A stretch of DNA of 43,948 nt from contig CAZHGN010000007.1 in the NCBI GenBank assembly GCA_964532155.1, forward strand, positions 1-43,948, given 5' to 3'. The notes beneath the pieces were generated by a model. It made no database searches, had not been told where the DNA came from, and saw only the letters and a program-made list of their open reading frames with translations. The DNA is from HGM11416 sp964532155. Its GTDB lineage: Bacteria; Bacillota; Clostridia; Christensenellales; Borkfalkiaceae. This document shows positions 8,325 to 18,067 of the stretch, one piece after another; the stretch's first letter is position 1; each line of letters opens with the position of its first letter. The position numbers and the translations under genes are program-made.

Positions 8325-9532
8325 TTATTTATTCTTATTGTACTTTTTGATTATTTCTTTATATTTTGAAAGAGTTTCCCTTGCAACGTCTTCCCAAGAC
8401 CGGTATAAAGTTTTATATGCGTTTTTCCCGGCTTGTTTTACTACTTGCGGATTATTGATAAGATATAAAAGTTTTTCGGCAAAATTCTGAGCATTTTCCT
8501 CAATTAAAAAGCCGTTTTCGCCATCAACTACCTGTTCTGCGCTGCAAGAATTCTTTACTACAACGGACGGAAGCTTATGCGCTGCTGCTTTAACCTTTGA
8601 CACGCTTGCCATATCAAAAGTCGACGGAAACAAATATAGGTCGCTACGTAAATAATACCCCTGTAATTTTCCCCTATCGGTTACAATGTCCGTAAAAATA
8701 CAGTTGTCTTCAATTCCGCATTCTTTAGAGTAGGCTATTATTTCGTCAATATCAAAACCACCCCCGACAAATAGCATTTTAAAATCTACTCTACGCTCCT
8801 TTAAAATTTTTAAAGCGTCGCAAATAAGCTTAAGATTTTTGTAAATAGCCATTCTTCCGACAAATAAAAAAACATTCTTTTGACAATAAAGATTATGCTC
8901 CCTGTTTACAGTTTCTATGAGAGGATCGGGATTTGTCGGATAAACAAAATCCGTACCGTTTCTTACAACTTCGATTTCGCCCTTAAAACCGTACGACCTC
9001 AAAATTTCTTTAGAGGCATCGCTAACCGTCCAAACACTGTCGGCTTTATTGTAAACCTTCATTATGTATTTAATCATAAAGTTTACAAGCAGTTTATTGC
9101 CCTTTAATGCGCGCTCGAAATCTCTATGGTATTGCGTATGCAAAGTCGCAACTAAAGGAACTTTCTTTTTTTTGCAATGCTTAAAGAAAACCATCCTAAA
9201 GTAAAAGGTGAATGTGTATGAAGAATGTCGAATTTCGCTTTATTAATTTTGGATCTAAACATGCCGTCGCAACACGGAATAGAAACCCTATAATTTTCAG
9301 GTGCGTTTATTGCGCGACAACGTATTACTTCATAATCTTCGAGTTCAACGTAATTTTTTTCAGACTTAGCAGGTTTAGGCACCGCGACACTGCATGATTC
9401 CATTTTATTTAAATATTTGGCGTAATTATTGACTACAGCAACAACTCCGTCAACAGTGGGATAAAAAGCATCGCATAATTCCAAAATCTGCATATTACCG
9501 TTATATGAATGCAAATCGTCCATTGCTTTCAT
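8325..9532 (-). pseudogene. GT4-family glycosyltransferase split by a frameshift
   Basis: Two minus-strand frames together make one GT4 glycosyltransferase of about 402 residues, like those transferring sugars to lipid acceptors. The N-terminal part (9532 to about 9152) has DAFYPTVDGVV and HTHSPFTLGWFS. The C-terminal part (about 9194 to 8325) begins KKKKVPLVATLHTQYHRDF and has VGRMAIYKN and NGFLIEE. The frames join at a run of eight A (minus strand) near 9170; nine A would restore one reading frame. The donor-site region reads FPSTFDMASVSKVKAAA, in which the second Glu of the family's EX7E motif appears replaced by Lys. So it may be decaying, carry a sequencing error, or use -1 slippage. The start has GAGGTGAT upstream. 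Confidence 0.82.
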
Positions 9533-9593
9533 AGATCACCTCAAATTATAATTATTATTCGGCTTTAACTTATTTTTACTTAAATAAGTTTAC

Positions 9594-9623
9594 ATAATAA
9601 GCATTTATATATATGAGTGACAA
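9594..9623 (-). promoter_or_regulatory. Putative promoter of the glycosyltransferase
   Basis: Minus-strand TTGTCA (9618-9623), 18-bp spacer, TATTAT (9594-9599), about 60 bases before the ATG in AT-rich DNA. Plausible only. Confidence 0.45.
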
Positions 9624-9646
9624 ATAATGCACATTATTTTGCATAC

Positions 9647-9675
9647 AAAAGGGCTCGCCGAAAAACGACAAGCCC
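9647..9675 (-). terminator. Terminator of the ten-gene operon
   Basis: Minus-strand stem GGGCTTGTCG, loop TTTTT, CGGCGAGCCC (10 bp with two wobble pairs) followed by TTTT, 22 bases after the ispH-rpsA stop. Confidence 0.8.
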
Positions 9676-9697
9676 GTTCGATATCTAACAATGATAA

Positions 9698-11908
9698 TTA
9701 CTTATTGTTATTTGCAAGAAGCTCGGCAATGGAAACACCGCTGTTGCTGTCTTCTTTCCATTCTTTGAGTTCACCGTCGTCGGCATCGTTTCTTGCTCTA
9801 CGCGGTTTTCTGGGAGCTTTCTCGCCCTCATCGCCTTCTTCAGCGCTCTTTTTAGGCGCTTTGGCGACATTTTCGGGGGCGGGAGTCATCGCCTTGATAG
9901 AAAGAGTAATTTTCTCTTTCTCGTGATCGATAGCGATGATCTTAGCTTCGACTTCTTCGCCAACCTTTAAAGCAGAGGTCGGATTCTCGAGCCATTCGTG
10001 AGAGATCTGCGAAACGTGAACGAGACCGTCGATACCCCTTTCGAGTTCAACGAATGCTCCAAACGGAACTATACGAACGACTTTGCCCTTAACGATATCA
10101 CCAACCATATATTTGCCGGGAACGAGATCCCAAGGCTTGGGTTGAAGTTGCTTATATCCTAAAGAAACTTTCTTGGATTCTTTATCGCACTTTAATACTT
10201 TGAATTCGTATTCGCCGCCGATAGAAAGAACGTCGCCGGGAGCTTTGCAACCCGTCCAAGAGAGATCAGAAACGTGAGCAAGACAGTCGATTCCGTTAAC
10301 GTCAACGAAAGCGCCGAACGCGGCAAATCTAACAACAGTACCTTTGATAATGTCGCCAACCGATACTGCACCGAAGAATTCTTCTTCTTTTTCGGCTCTT
10401 TCGGCGTCTCTCTGTGCTTTTTCAGCCTCGAGAATAACGCGTTGAGAAGCAACGATTTGTTTTCTCTTGCCGTTTTCGATCTTTTCGGCTTTAAGTCTTA
10501 AAGTCTTGCCAACGTATTTTTCGAGTTCTTTAACGTAACCGATACGAATTTGTGAAGAAGGAACGAATACTTCAAAACCGGCATAGTGACCGATAAGACC
10601 GCCCTTGTTAAAACCTTCGATAAGAACGTTGAATACGGTGTTACCGTCAGCGATCTCAGCGACGAGTTTTTCGTCTTCGATATCCTTAGCGATAGCCTTT
10701 TCGGAAAGTTGAACGGGATTAAGACCGGTAATCTTTACCTGAATTTCTTCGCCGACTTTCTTAGCGTATTCGGCTTTGTCATAGCTTTCGCAGTTTATTT
10801 CTTCTTTGGGGAGAAGGATTTCTTTTTTGGTATTGCTGATATATACGGCAAGCCCTTCATCGGTAGCAGACGAAATAGTAGCAGTTATCTTCTGCCCTTT
10901 TCTGAATTTAGTGGCTTTATCGTCCATTTTGGCGACAGCAGCTTCCATTTCGTTCATAGGCTTCGGCTCTTCTGCAGGTGCAGCAGCTTCGGTAACGGGG
11001 TCCGCTACAGCTTCGGTTGCAACCTCTTCGGTTGCTGCGCTTACCATTTCTTCCGATTCGCTTACGATAACTTCGGCTTCAGTGTTCTTTTCTTCCATAC
11101 TAAGGAAAACCTCCATTGTTTGCTCCCTCGGCGTAGACGCTCCGGAAACAACACCCAACTTTTTAAATGATTTCAAATTTTTAATATCGACCAGGTCCGC
11201 ACTTTCAATCAAAAACACGGACTCGCATTTCTTGCGGCACACTTCGAACAGTTTACGCGTATTACTGCTCGTCGCGCTGCCGATCACCACCATGCAGTCG
11301 CAGATTTCCGATAGTCTGTTTGCTTCTTCTTGTCTTTCCCTTGTAGTATAGCAAATCGTATTAAAAATCTCAACTGTTTTAAAGCGGTTTTCTTTAATTT
11401 TTTGCAAAAATAAATCAAATTTTTCAGCAGAAAAGGTTGTTTGGGCTACAATACACACCTTTTCGTCGCTCAAATAAGATAAATCCTCCTCGCCGCTTGT
11501 CACAACGGCAGTTTCGTCGCACCAGCCGTTAATGCCCTTAACCTCGGGATGGTCGCGTTCGCCCGCGATAATAATCTTATAGCCTTTGGCGTAATACTCC
11601 TCAACGATTTTTTGTGTACGCCTAACGAATGGGCAAGTACAATCTATAATTTGAACGCCCTTTGCCTTTAGCGCATCGTAAGTTTTTTTACCCTCTCCGT
11701 GCGAGCGTATGATCACCTTCTCGCGATCGACGTCTTCAACGCTAAAAACCGTTTTCGCCCCTCTCTTTTCAATCTCCGAGGCAACCTTTTCGTTGTGTAT
11801 AAGCTCGCCGAGTATGCAAACGTTTTCTCCGCAGTTAGCCGTAGCCGTATCGACGGCACGCTGAACACCAGAACAAAAGCCGAAGGATTTAGCAAATATA
11901 ACTTCCAT
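9698..11908 (-). CDS. ispH-rpsA: Fusion of HMB-PP reductase (IspH) and ribosomal protein S1
   Basis: This 736-residue fusion joins the last enzyme of the MEP isoprenoid pathway to an S1-type RNA-binding protein. Residues 1-275 are IspH: the 4Fe-4S cysteines are Cys12 (FGFCSGV), Cys92 (CTCPF) and Cys186 (NTICYTT), and substrate-site His38, His70 and His120 and the SSNTRKL segment are intact. An acidic Ala/Glu linker (about 276-330) leads to four S1 repeats (about 335-410, 420-490, 516-586, 601-672). The last two are the most canonical (GTVVRFAAFGAFVDV, GKVVRIVPFGAFVEL). This fusion is known in Clostridia. It is the last gene of the operon, 19 bases after plsC, with only a weak ribosome binding site. 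Confidence 0.95.
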   Translation of the reverse strand: MEVIFAKSFGFCSGVQRAVDTATANCGENVCILGELIHNEKVASEIEKRGAKTVFSVEDVDREKVIIRSHGEGKKTYDALKAKGVQIIDCTCPFVRRTQKIVEEYYAKGYKIIIAGERDHPEVKGINGWCDETAVVTSGEEDLSYLSDEKVCIVAQTTFSAEKFDLFLQKIKENRFKTVEIFNTICYTTRERQEEANRLSEICDCMVVIGSATSSNTRKLFEVCRKKCESVFLIESADLVDIKNLKSFKKLGVVSGASTPREQTMEVFLSMEEKNTEAEVIVSESEEMVSAATEEVATEAVADPVTEAAAPAEEPKPMNEMEAAVAKMDDKATKFRKGQKITATISSATDEGLAVYISNTKKEILLPKEEINCESYDKAEYAKKVGEEIQVKITGLNPVQLSEKAIAKDIEDEKLVAEIADGNTVFNVLIEGFNKGGLIGHYAGFEVFVPSSQIRIGYVKELEKYVGKTLRLKAEKIENGKRKQIVASQRVILEAEKAQRDAERAEKEEEFFGAVSVGDIIKGTVVRFAAFGAFVDVNGIDCLAHVSDLSWTGCKAPGDVLSIGGEYEFKVLKCDKESKKVSLGYKQLQPKPWDLVPGKYMVGDIVKGKVVRIVPFGAFVELERGIDGLVHVSQISHEWLENPTSALKVGEEVEAKIIAIDHEKEKITLSIKAMTPAPENVAKAPKKSAEEGDEGEKAPRKPRRARNDADDGELKEWKEDSNSGVSIAELLANNNK

Positions 11909-11927
11909 ATCTAAAACCTGAGTTGCG

Positions 11928-12542
11928 TTATTTCTTGCGTGTAATCAGCTTTTCGTTTTCGCTTTTTGCAAGACAAAGTTTTTCGTACATAATATCGGTC
12001 AGTTTGCGATTAAGTTCGCCGTCGAGTTTTAACCCTTTATATTCGGAAAAATCAAACGGCTCCCCCACGTAAATATCGTTCTTATGCATAAACTTAGCAG
12101 GTTTGGCAATATTTATCGGAACGATTTTCGCTCCGGTTTTAAAAGCAAACATAGCCGCGCCGCCGTGAAGGGGCTGAATATCGGTCGCACCCGTTTTATT
12201 TCTCGTCCCTTCGGGAAAAATACAAAGGCGTTTTCCATCCTTAAGCACCCTTATAGACTGCTTAACGCTTGCCATGTCCGCGTTTTCCCTATCGATGGGA
12301 ATACCGCCGAGTTTTCTTATGAGCCAGCCGAGTACTTTTTTATCGAACCACTCTTTTTTCGCAAGATAATAGGTCTTGCCCTTAAACAAATACCCCACGT
12401 AAAACACGTCCATCTTGCAAAGGTGATTGCATATTACGACGGTATTTCCGTCTTGAATAAGATTTTCTTTTCCGTGCACGCGTACCGGATAAAAAAGCCA
12501 AACCCAAAGCGTGAGCAACGGTCTTAATATGGTGAAAAACAT
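11928..12542 (-). CDS. plsC: 1-acyl-sn-glycerol-3-phosphate acyltransferase
   Basis: Membrane-associated enzyme that makes phosphatidic acid from lysophosphatidic acid in phospholipid synthesis. The 204-residue protein has a hydrophobic N-terminus (about 3-20), the catalytic HX4D motif NHLCKMD (His40, Asp45), the acceptor-binding motif FPEGTRNKTG and the block GGIPIDREN. I start it at the ATG at 12542 because AAAGGAGG lies directly upstream; the open frame extends 20 codons further into the end of cmk. The order cmk, plsC, ispH is a recurrent Clostridia arrangement. No defects are seen. Confidence 0.93.
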   Translation of the reverse strand: MFFTILRPLLTLWVWLFYPVRVHGKENLIQDGNTVVICNHLCKMDVFYVGYLFKGKTYYLAKKEWFDKKVLGWLIRKLGGIPIDRENADMASVKQSIRVLKDGKRLCIFPEGTRNKTGATDIQPLHGGAAMFAFKTGAKIVPINIAKPAKFMHKNDIYVGEPFDFSEYKGLKLDGELNRKLTDIMYEKLCLAKSENEKLITRKK

Positions 12543-12552
12543 TTTTCCTCCT

Positions 12553-13224
12553 TTATACGCGGCTTTCTCCGTACGTAACCATCGACGCGATATAATCGGC
12601 AACTTGCTCGGCAGTTAACGAAGAGCAGTCTATCTTTATAGCGTCGGGCGCAACCTCGAGCGGAGCGTTTTCCCTGTGGCTGTCGGCATAATCGCGTTTT
12701 TTGATCTCGTCCAAAAGCGATGCGTAAGGATATTCTACGCCGCGCGAGAGAAGTTCAAGCCGCCGCCTTTCGGCACGCACCTCGGGAGATGCGAACAAGA
12801 AAAATTTATATTTCGCATTAGGCAAAACGTACATGCAAATATCTCGTCCGTCGAGCACGCACGATTGTCCCGATGCGATTTTGCGCTGAAGAGTAACCAT
12901 TTTTTCGCGCACGCAAGCATGTTTGGAAATTTGCGAAGACTTTTCGGACATTTCGTTCGCTCTTATATCGAGAGAAACGTCCTTCCCGTCAAGAAAAGTA
13001 TGCTGAACACCGCCTTGATAGCCGACGGTTATATCGACGTCCGCGATAAAGGACGAAACCGAACTCTCGTCTGTAGGATCCAAACCGAGCAAAACGGCTT
13101 TTAGCGCACATGCACGATACATCGCTCCGGTATCCAAATAGAGTATTCCTAATTTTTTAGAAAGCAGCCCCGCAACGGTAGATTTTCCGCTACCTGCAGG
13201 TCCGTCTATTGCTATATTAAACAT
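12553..13224 (-). CDS. cmk: Cytidylate kinase
   Basis: Phosphorylates CMP and dCMP to the diphosphates in the cytoplasm. The 223-residue protein has the P-loop GPAGSGKST at residues 7-15, the nucleotide-binding block YLDTGAMYRA, and the downstream motif DGRDI. Length and motif order are normal for bacterial Cmk. It begins after a CGGAG site 32 bases downstream of the flavoprotein gene and ends 10 bases before plsC, so it is internal to the operon. No unusual features are seen. Confidence 0.95.
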   Translation of the reverse strand: MFNIAIDGPAGSGKSTVAGLLSKKLGILYLDTGAMYRACALKAVLLGLDPTDESSVSSFIADVDITVGYQGGVQHTFLDGKDVSLDIRANEMSEKSSQISKHACVREKMVTLQRKIASGQSCVLDGRDICMYVLPNAKYKFFLFASPEVRAERRRLELLSRGVEYPYASLLDEIKKRDYADSHRENAPLEVAPDAIKIDCSSLTAEQVADYIASMVTYGESRV

Positions 13225-13256
13225 AATTTCTCCGTAGTATTTTTATCTCGGCAAAA

Positions 13257-14489
13257 CTATTTTGCCGCAATATACGCGGTTGAAAAAGCACATTGTAAAT
13301 TAAAACCGCCGGTTAACGCGTCGATATCGAGCACCTCTCCCGCAAAGCGAAGCCCCGACAAAAGTTTACTTTCCATCGTCGACGGAACGATTTCTTTAAC
13401 GCTCACGCCGCCGCCGGTAACTATCGCTTCGGCAATCGGCGCCAATCCGTTAACCTCGTATTTCAAATTCTTTAAAGTTCTAACGAGTCTCAAGCGCATT
13501 TCTTTTGTAGCAACGCTGTTAGAAAGTTCGCCGTCTAACTCCGCCGCACGCAAAACCTCGGCTATAAGACTACGAGGCAAAAGGTCGGCAAGCGAATTTT
13601 TCAAACTCTTATTCTTATACGCCTCGAAGTCACGAAGCAACCGCTTGTCAAGCGTTTTTTCATCGAGAGCGGGCTTTAAATCGATAGAAACGGTAAAATT
13701 GCCTTTTCTGTTTGCGATTGCCGCGCTTATATAACTCGAAGAGGATAAAACAACCGGTCCGGATATACCCTTGTGGGTAAAAAGCAGTTCGCCGAAATCG
13801 TCGTAAATTTTCTTTCCTTCACAAAATACGGTATACCCTATATTTTTCAACGATAAACCCGCAAGCGATAAAAAGTCACCTTTAAGACTCAATCCGCAAA
13901 GGCACGCGCGCGGACTTAAAACGTTATGCCCCGCCGATTTGGCAAAAACGTAACCGTCGCCGTCGCTCCCGGTGGACGGATAACTCACTCCGCCGGTGCA
14001 AACCACCACTCGGTCGCAAGGCAAAAAAGCCTTGTCTTCGTCAAGTGATTTAATATAAACTCCGCTAACCGCACCGCCGTTTTGTGAAATAGCAAGAACT
14101 TTTGTGTTAAACAGTATTCTAACGCCGACGTTTATCAAAGCGCGTTCAAAAGTTTTTATCACATCGGACGACTTATCCGACGCGGGAAAAACGCGATTAC
14201 CGCGTTCAACCTTCAACCTTAATCCGAGCCCTTCTAAGAGGTTCATCGTATCCTCGGGTGTAAAAGCGCGCACTGCTCCGTTTAAAAACCGAGAATTAGT
14301 CACGACGTTAGAAAGAAATTCGTCGACGTCGCAATCGTTGGTAACGTTGCACCGCCCTTTTCCGGTAATATAAACCTTTTTACCGAGCTTTTCGTTCTTT
14401 TCGACGAGGACGACGTCATAGCCGTTCAACGCCGAAAAATACGCACAAGCCATTCCCGCGGCACCACCGCCTACGACAACCACCTTCAT
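13257..14489 (-). CDS. FAD-dependent oxidoreductase, HI0933/BaiN-like family
   Basis: A 410-residue flavoprotein of unknown physiological substrate. The N-terminus is the dinucleotide-binding signature VVVGGGAAGMACAY (residues 4-17), followed by the family block GRCNVTNDCD. A middle insertion domain and the C-terminal FAD-contact segment AGEVLDIDALTGGFNLQ are typical of the HI0933-like family. Some members act on bile acids (BaiN), but most are uncharacterised, so I do not assign a reaction. Its ATG overlaps the surE stop by four bases (ATGA), indicating translational coupling. Confidence 0.88.
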   Translation of the reverse strand: MKVVVVGGGAAGMACAYFSALNGYDVVLVEKNEKLGKKVYITGKGRCNVTNDCDVDEFLSNVVTNSRFLNGAVRAFTPEDTMNLLEGLGLRLKVERGNRVFPASDKSSDVIKTFERALINVGVRILFNTKVLAISQNGGAVSGVYIKSLDEDKAFLPCDRVVVCTGGVSYPSTGSDGDGYVFAKSAGHNVLSPRACLCGLSLKGDFLSLAGLSLKNIGYTVFCEGKKIYDDFGELLFTHKGISGPVVLSSSSYISAAIANRKGNFTVSIDLKPALDEKTLDKRLLRDFEAYKNKSLKNSLADLLPRSLIAEVLRAAELDGELSNSVATKEMRLRLVRTLKNLKYEVNGLAPIAEAIVTGGGVSVKEIVPSTMESKLLSGLRFAGEVLDIDALTGGFNLQCAFSTAYIAAK

Positions 14490-15232
14490 AATTTTTCCTT
14501 TAACGCAGTTACCGCAGATTTATGCGTTCTATCGACGGTAATCGGCGTAACCGAAATAAATCCGCTTTCAAAAGCAACGACGTCGCTATCTTCGGGATTT
14601 TGAGCGGGTAACGGACTGCCTGTTAATACGTACGTATTATCGTTTACCCATTCGTGCTCGTTAGAATACATACGCTCGCCGAGGGGAACGATTTTATAAC
14701 GCTCCGCAGCCGCGTCTTCGGACGGAATATTGACGTTAAGAACAAAATCGCCGCCGAGAAAAGGTAAAAATTTATCTAATAGTTTACCGCAAATCTCTGA
14801 AATCTTGCGGTAATCGGCAGTTCTCGCACCATGTCCCGCATACGAAAAAGCAACGGACGGCACGCCGAGAACGGCGCCCTCCTCGCAAGCTGCCACGGTT
14901 CCAGAATAAAGCACTTCGGTGCCCAAATTAGAGCCGATGTTTATGCCGGAACATACTAAATCGAACTTTTCGTCAAGTCCTCGCAAACCGTACACGGCGC
15001 AGTCGGCAGGCGTACCCGACAAGGCATACGCCTTAATATTACCGTCCCCGACCGGGAAATCGGCTTTATTCACGGTAACGTTAGTATAAAAGTTAACGTG
15101 ATGCGAATAGGACGAACGGTTTCCGTTCGGCGCGACTACCGTAACGTCGTGCCCCTTTTTATACAGCATTAAAGCGAGAGCAATTATACCCTCGCTATTA
15201 ATACCGTCGTCATTACAAACAAGAATTTTCAT
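14486..15232 (-). CDS. surE: 5'/3'-nucleotidase SurE
   Basis: Metal-dependent survival protein that dephosphorylates nucleoside monophosphates. The 248-residue protein has the metal-binding N-terminus LVCNDDGINSEG (Asp8, Asp9), the conserved Ser of NRSSYSHH, and the Asn motif SGINIGSNLGTEVLYSGT. Length is normal. Its start codon shares a base with the oadA stop (TAATG) and its stop overlaps the next gene, so it is translationally coupled on both sides. Why a nucleotidase sits in a decarboxylase operon is not clear from sequence. Confidence 0.94.
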   Translation of the reverse strand: MKILVCNDDGINSEGIIALALMLYKKGHDVTVVAPNGNRSSYSHHVNFYTNVTVNKADFPVGDGNIKAYALSGTPADCAVYGLRGLDEKFDLVCSGINIGSNLGTEVLYSGTVAACEEGAVLGVPSVAFSYAGHGARTADYRKISEICGKLLDKFLPFLGGDFVLNVNIPSEDAAAERYKIVPLGERMYSNEHEWVNDNTYVLTGSPLPAQNPEDSDVVAFESGFISVTPITVDRTHKSAVTALKEKL

Positions 15233-16644
15233 TATACGGGATAAACCTTATTCTTATTGTCGGCAAGCTTTTTATCGACGCCTTTGTTCTTTGCGAGTCT
15301 GTAGTTAAAGAAATTAACGGCAACCTCGTTAAAGAGCGCATACGTCAAAACATCCTCTTCCTGCGTGTAGTATTCGGACATTTCGCTCTTGAACTTCTCG
15401 TATTCGGGAGCGATAAGATCGGCAGGTCTGCAATCGATAATCTTCTCGTCACCGACGATTTTCTTTACGAAATCGGGATCGGGAGTTGCGGGAAGTTTGC
15501 CGTATTCGCCGCGAAGCAAGGCTTTGAATTCCTTAGTGCACATTTTATATCTTTCGCCCGAAAGAACGTTAAGAACGGCTTGCGTACCGACGATTTGACT
15601 ACTCGGCGTAACCAGAGGCGGATAACCGCAGTCCTTTCTTACGTTAGGAACTTCAGCCAAAACTTCGTCTAATTTATCGAGTTTCCCGGCTTCCTTAAGC
15701 TGCTTCATAAGGTTAGAAAGCATTCCACCGGGAACTTGATATTTAAGCGTATTGACGTTTATCTTTCTTACGTTGGGGTTAAGTGCGCCGGACGCTTCGA
15801 GCTCGTCGGCAACCTTTTTGAAGTAATCTGTAATGGGAATAAGCTTTTCAACGTCGATGCCGGTATCGTACTCGGTACCCGCCAAAGTCGCAACGAGCGG
15901 CTCGGTCGCAGGCTGAGAAGTACCGTTACCCAAAGCGGAAAGTGCGGTATCTACGATATCGCAACCCGCTTCGATAGCTTTAAGGTTGACCATATCGCCT
16001 GTACCGGTGGTATTATGAGTGTGAAGATGAAGCTTAGTCGTGGGCTTAAGCTCGGCTTTCAACGCCTTTACGAGCTCGTATGCAGTGTACGGCAACAACA
16101 GGTTTGCCATATCCTTAAGGCAGATATTGTCGGCGCCTTGAGCCTCGAGCTGCTTAGCCAATTTAACGAAATATTCGTTGGTGTGAACGGGGCTGGTCGT
16201 ATAGCAAATGGTAGCCTCGCAAACGCCGCCGTATTTCTTTATGGCACGCATAGCCGTTTCAAGGTTACGCGGATCGTTAAGCGCGTCGAATACTCTGATT
16301 ACGGTTACGCCGTTTTTAATGCACGCCTCGACGAACTTTTCCACTACGTCATCCGAATAATGCTTATATCCGAGAAGGTTTTGTCCTCTCAAAAGCATTT
16401 GGATAGGCGTTTTCTTAAGGTGCGATTTAAGCGTTCTAAGTCTTTCCCACGGATCCTCGTTCAAGAATCTCATGCAAGAATCGAAGGTTGCTCCGCCCCA
16501 CGCTTCGAGCGAATAGAAGCCTATTTCGTCGAGCGCCTCGAGCTGAGGAAGCATTTGCTCTATAGTCATTCGCGTAGCCGCCTGTGATTGGTGTGCATCG
16601 CGAAGAATGGTTTCGGTTATCATTACTTTTCTATTGTTTTCCAT
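15232..16644 (-). CDS. oadA: Biotin-dependent carboxyltransferase: oxaloacetate decarboxylase alpha / transcarboxylase 5S type
   Basis: A 470-residue DRE-TIM carboxyltransferase that moves CO2 between pyruvate/oxaloacetate and carboxybiotin. Visible active-site elements are TILRDAHQS (Arg15, Asp16), the lysine that becomes carboxylated in CLKDMANLL (Lys177), and metal ligands in HLHTHNTTG (His208, His210). It stops after the conserved C-terminal carboxyltransferase region and has no biotinyl domain; a separate carrier is encoded two genes upstream. With that carrier, the OadB and OadG pump subunits and a second carboxyltransferase in the same operon, it could serve either an oxaloacetate decarboxylase Na+ pump or a transcarboxylase. 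Confidence 0.92.
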   Translation of the reverse strand: MENNRKVMITETILRDAHQSQAATRMTIEQMLPQLEALDEIGFYSLEAWGGATFDSCMRFLNEDPWERLRTLKSHLKKTPIQMLLRGQNLLGYKHYSDDVVEKFVEACIKNGVTVIRVFDALNDPRNLETAMRAIKKYGGVCEATICYTTSPVHTNEYFVKLAKQLEAQGADNICLKDMANLLLPYTAYELVKALKAELKPTTKLHLHTHNTTGTGDMVNLKAIEAGCDIVDTALSALGNGTSQPATEPLVATLAGTEYDTGIDVEKLIPITDYFKKVADELEASGALNPNVRKINVNTLKYQVPGGMLSNLMKQLKEAGKLDKLDEVLAEVPNVRKDCGYPPLVTPSSQIVGTQAVLNVLSGERYKMCTKEFKALLRGEYGKLPATPDPDFVKKIVGDEKIIDCRPADLIAPEYEKFKSEMSEYYTQEEDVLTYALFNEVAVNFFNYRLAKNKGVDKKLADNKNKVYPV

Positions 16645-16665
16645 AAAAAATCAAATTCTCCTTTA

Positions 16666-18066
16666 TTAAGCACCAAACAATGCAAGCAATACGCCTGCGG
16701 CTATTGCCGAGCCGATTACACCAGCGACGTTCGGGCCCATAGCGTGCATAAGTAAGTGGTTGTCGGGATCGGTTTCACGACCGACGTCCTGAGAAATACG
16801 CGCCGCCATAGGAACGGCGGAAACGCCTGCCGAACCGATAAGCGGGTTGATCTGTCCGTGCGTGAGTTTACACATAAGCTTTGCAACCAATAAACCGCCA
16901 ACCGTCCCCATACAGAATGCACACAGGCCAAGGGCTATGATTCCAAGCGTACTGAGCGAAAGGAATAGCGATCCGGTTGCCTTAGATCCGACCATAACGC
17001 CAAGGAAGATGGTTATGGTATTCATAAGTCCGTTTTGCGCGGTATCTACCAATCTGCCGCAAACACCCGATTCCCTTAATAGGTTACCTAGCATGAGCAT
17101 GCCGAGAAGAGGCATTGCGTCGGGAAGCAGTATACCGACTATAAACGAAACGATGAGCGGGAACATTATCCTTTCGAGCTTGCTTACGGGACGAAGCTGT
17201 TTCATCTTGATAGCGCGCTCCTTCGGAGTGGTCAACGCACGCATAATAGGCTTTTGTATAATCGGGATAAGAGCCATATACGAATAAGCCGAAATGGCAA
17301 TCGCAGGGAGCAAATTCTCTGCAAGCTTTTTTGTAACGTAAATCGCGGTAGGACCGTCCGCACCGCCGATAATACCTATAGCCGCCGCTTCCTGCGGAGT
17401 AAATCCGAGTAAGCACAGAGCGCCGAAGAACGTAATAAAAATACCGAGCTGCGCAGCCGCACCGATTAGCATGCTCTTGGGGTTGGCGATCAGCGGGCCG
17501 AAATCGGTCATAGCCCCTATCCCCAAGAAGATAATCGGAGGGAATATAACCCAGTCAACACCCTTATAAATGTAGTAGAATAAACCGAAGTCGCGTATAA
17601 CTTGCTCTGTAGAAAGAACGAGTTGTCCGGCTTCGTATTGAACGCCGGCGTTTACGGTAATGCCCGCTTTAAATAAGTTCTCTAACGCTTCAACCGTAAC
17701 ATTTTCCGAACCGAAAAATCTTGAAAGTTCGGCAAGCGTTCCCCTTGCAATCTCAACTCCGGCAACGGAATCGGTAACCACGTAACCTTTTGTACCGAAA
17801 AGTATTTTATAAACGCCCGGAATGTTGACTATAAACATTCCGAAAGCTATCGGCAACAGCAAAAGCGGTTCGAATTGTTTTTTTACCGCGAGATAAACGA
17901 GCACGCAAGCAATGGCAATCATCACAAGATTTTGCCAGCCGCTCGTGGTAAAATTGGAAAAGAGTTCGTGTAAACCGGTACTCTCCCATAAATTTATGAG
18001 CGATGTAGAAATTTGCTCGCCCACGTTTACCGCGGAAAGCGAATTAAGAAAAAACATAGCGGACAC
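16666..18066 (-). CDS. oadB: Sodium ion-translocating decarboxylase beta subunit
   Basis: Integral membrane subunit (466 residues) that decarboxylates carboxybiotin and exports Na+. The family's strongest motif, GGADGPTAIYVTKKL, carries the essential Asp in a membrane segment, and the C-terminal block GSAGVSAVPMAARISQ is intact. It is longer than many homologues. An extra N-terminal part (about 1-130) has a hydrophobic helix and a soluble loop before the core begins near GAMTDFGPLIANP, a variation seen in Clostridia. It starts one base after the biotin carrier stop, with GAGGTG as ribosome binding site. The presence of this gene is the main argument that the cluster is an ion pump. Confidence 0.95.
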   Translation of the reverse strand: MSAMFFLNSLSAVNVGEQISTSLINLWESTGLHELFSNFTTSGWQNLVMIAIACVLVYLAVKKQFEPLLLLPIAFGMFIVNIPGVYKILFGTKGYVVTDSVAGVEIARGTLAELSRFFGSENVTVEALENLFKAGITVNAGVQYEAGQLVLSTEQVIRDFGLFYYIYKGVDWVIFPPIIFLGIGAMTDFGPLIANPKSMLIGAAAQLGIFITFFGALCLLGFTPQEAAAIGIIGGADGPTAIYVTKKLAENLLPAIAISAYSYMALIPIIQKPIMRALTTPKERAIKMKQLRPVSKLERIMFPLIVSFIVGILLPDAMPLLGMLMLGNLLRESGVCGRLVDTAQNGLMNTITIFLGVMVGSKATGSLFLSLSTLGIIALGLCAFCMGTVGGLLVAKLMCKLTHGQINPLIGSAGVSAVPMAARISQDVGRETDPDNHLLMHAMGPNVAGVIGSAIAAGVLLALFGA

Positions 18067-18067
18067 C

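Noticed and set aside
15736..16587. Open frame of 283 codons on plus
   Set aside because: Antisense shadow of oadA, which has full catalytic motifs.
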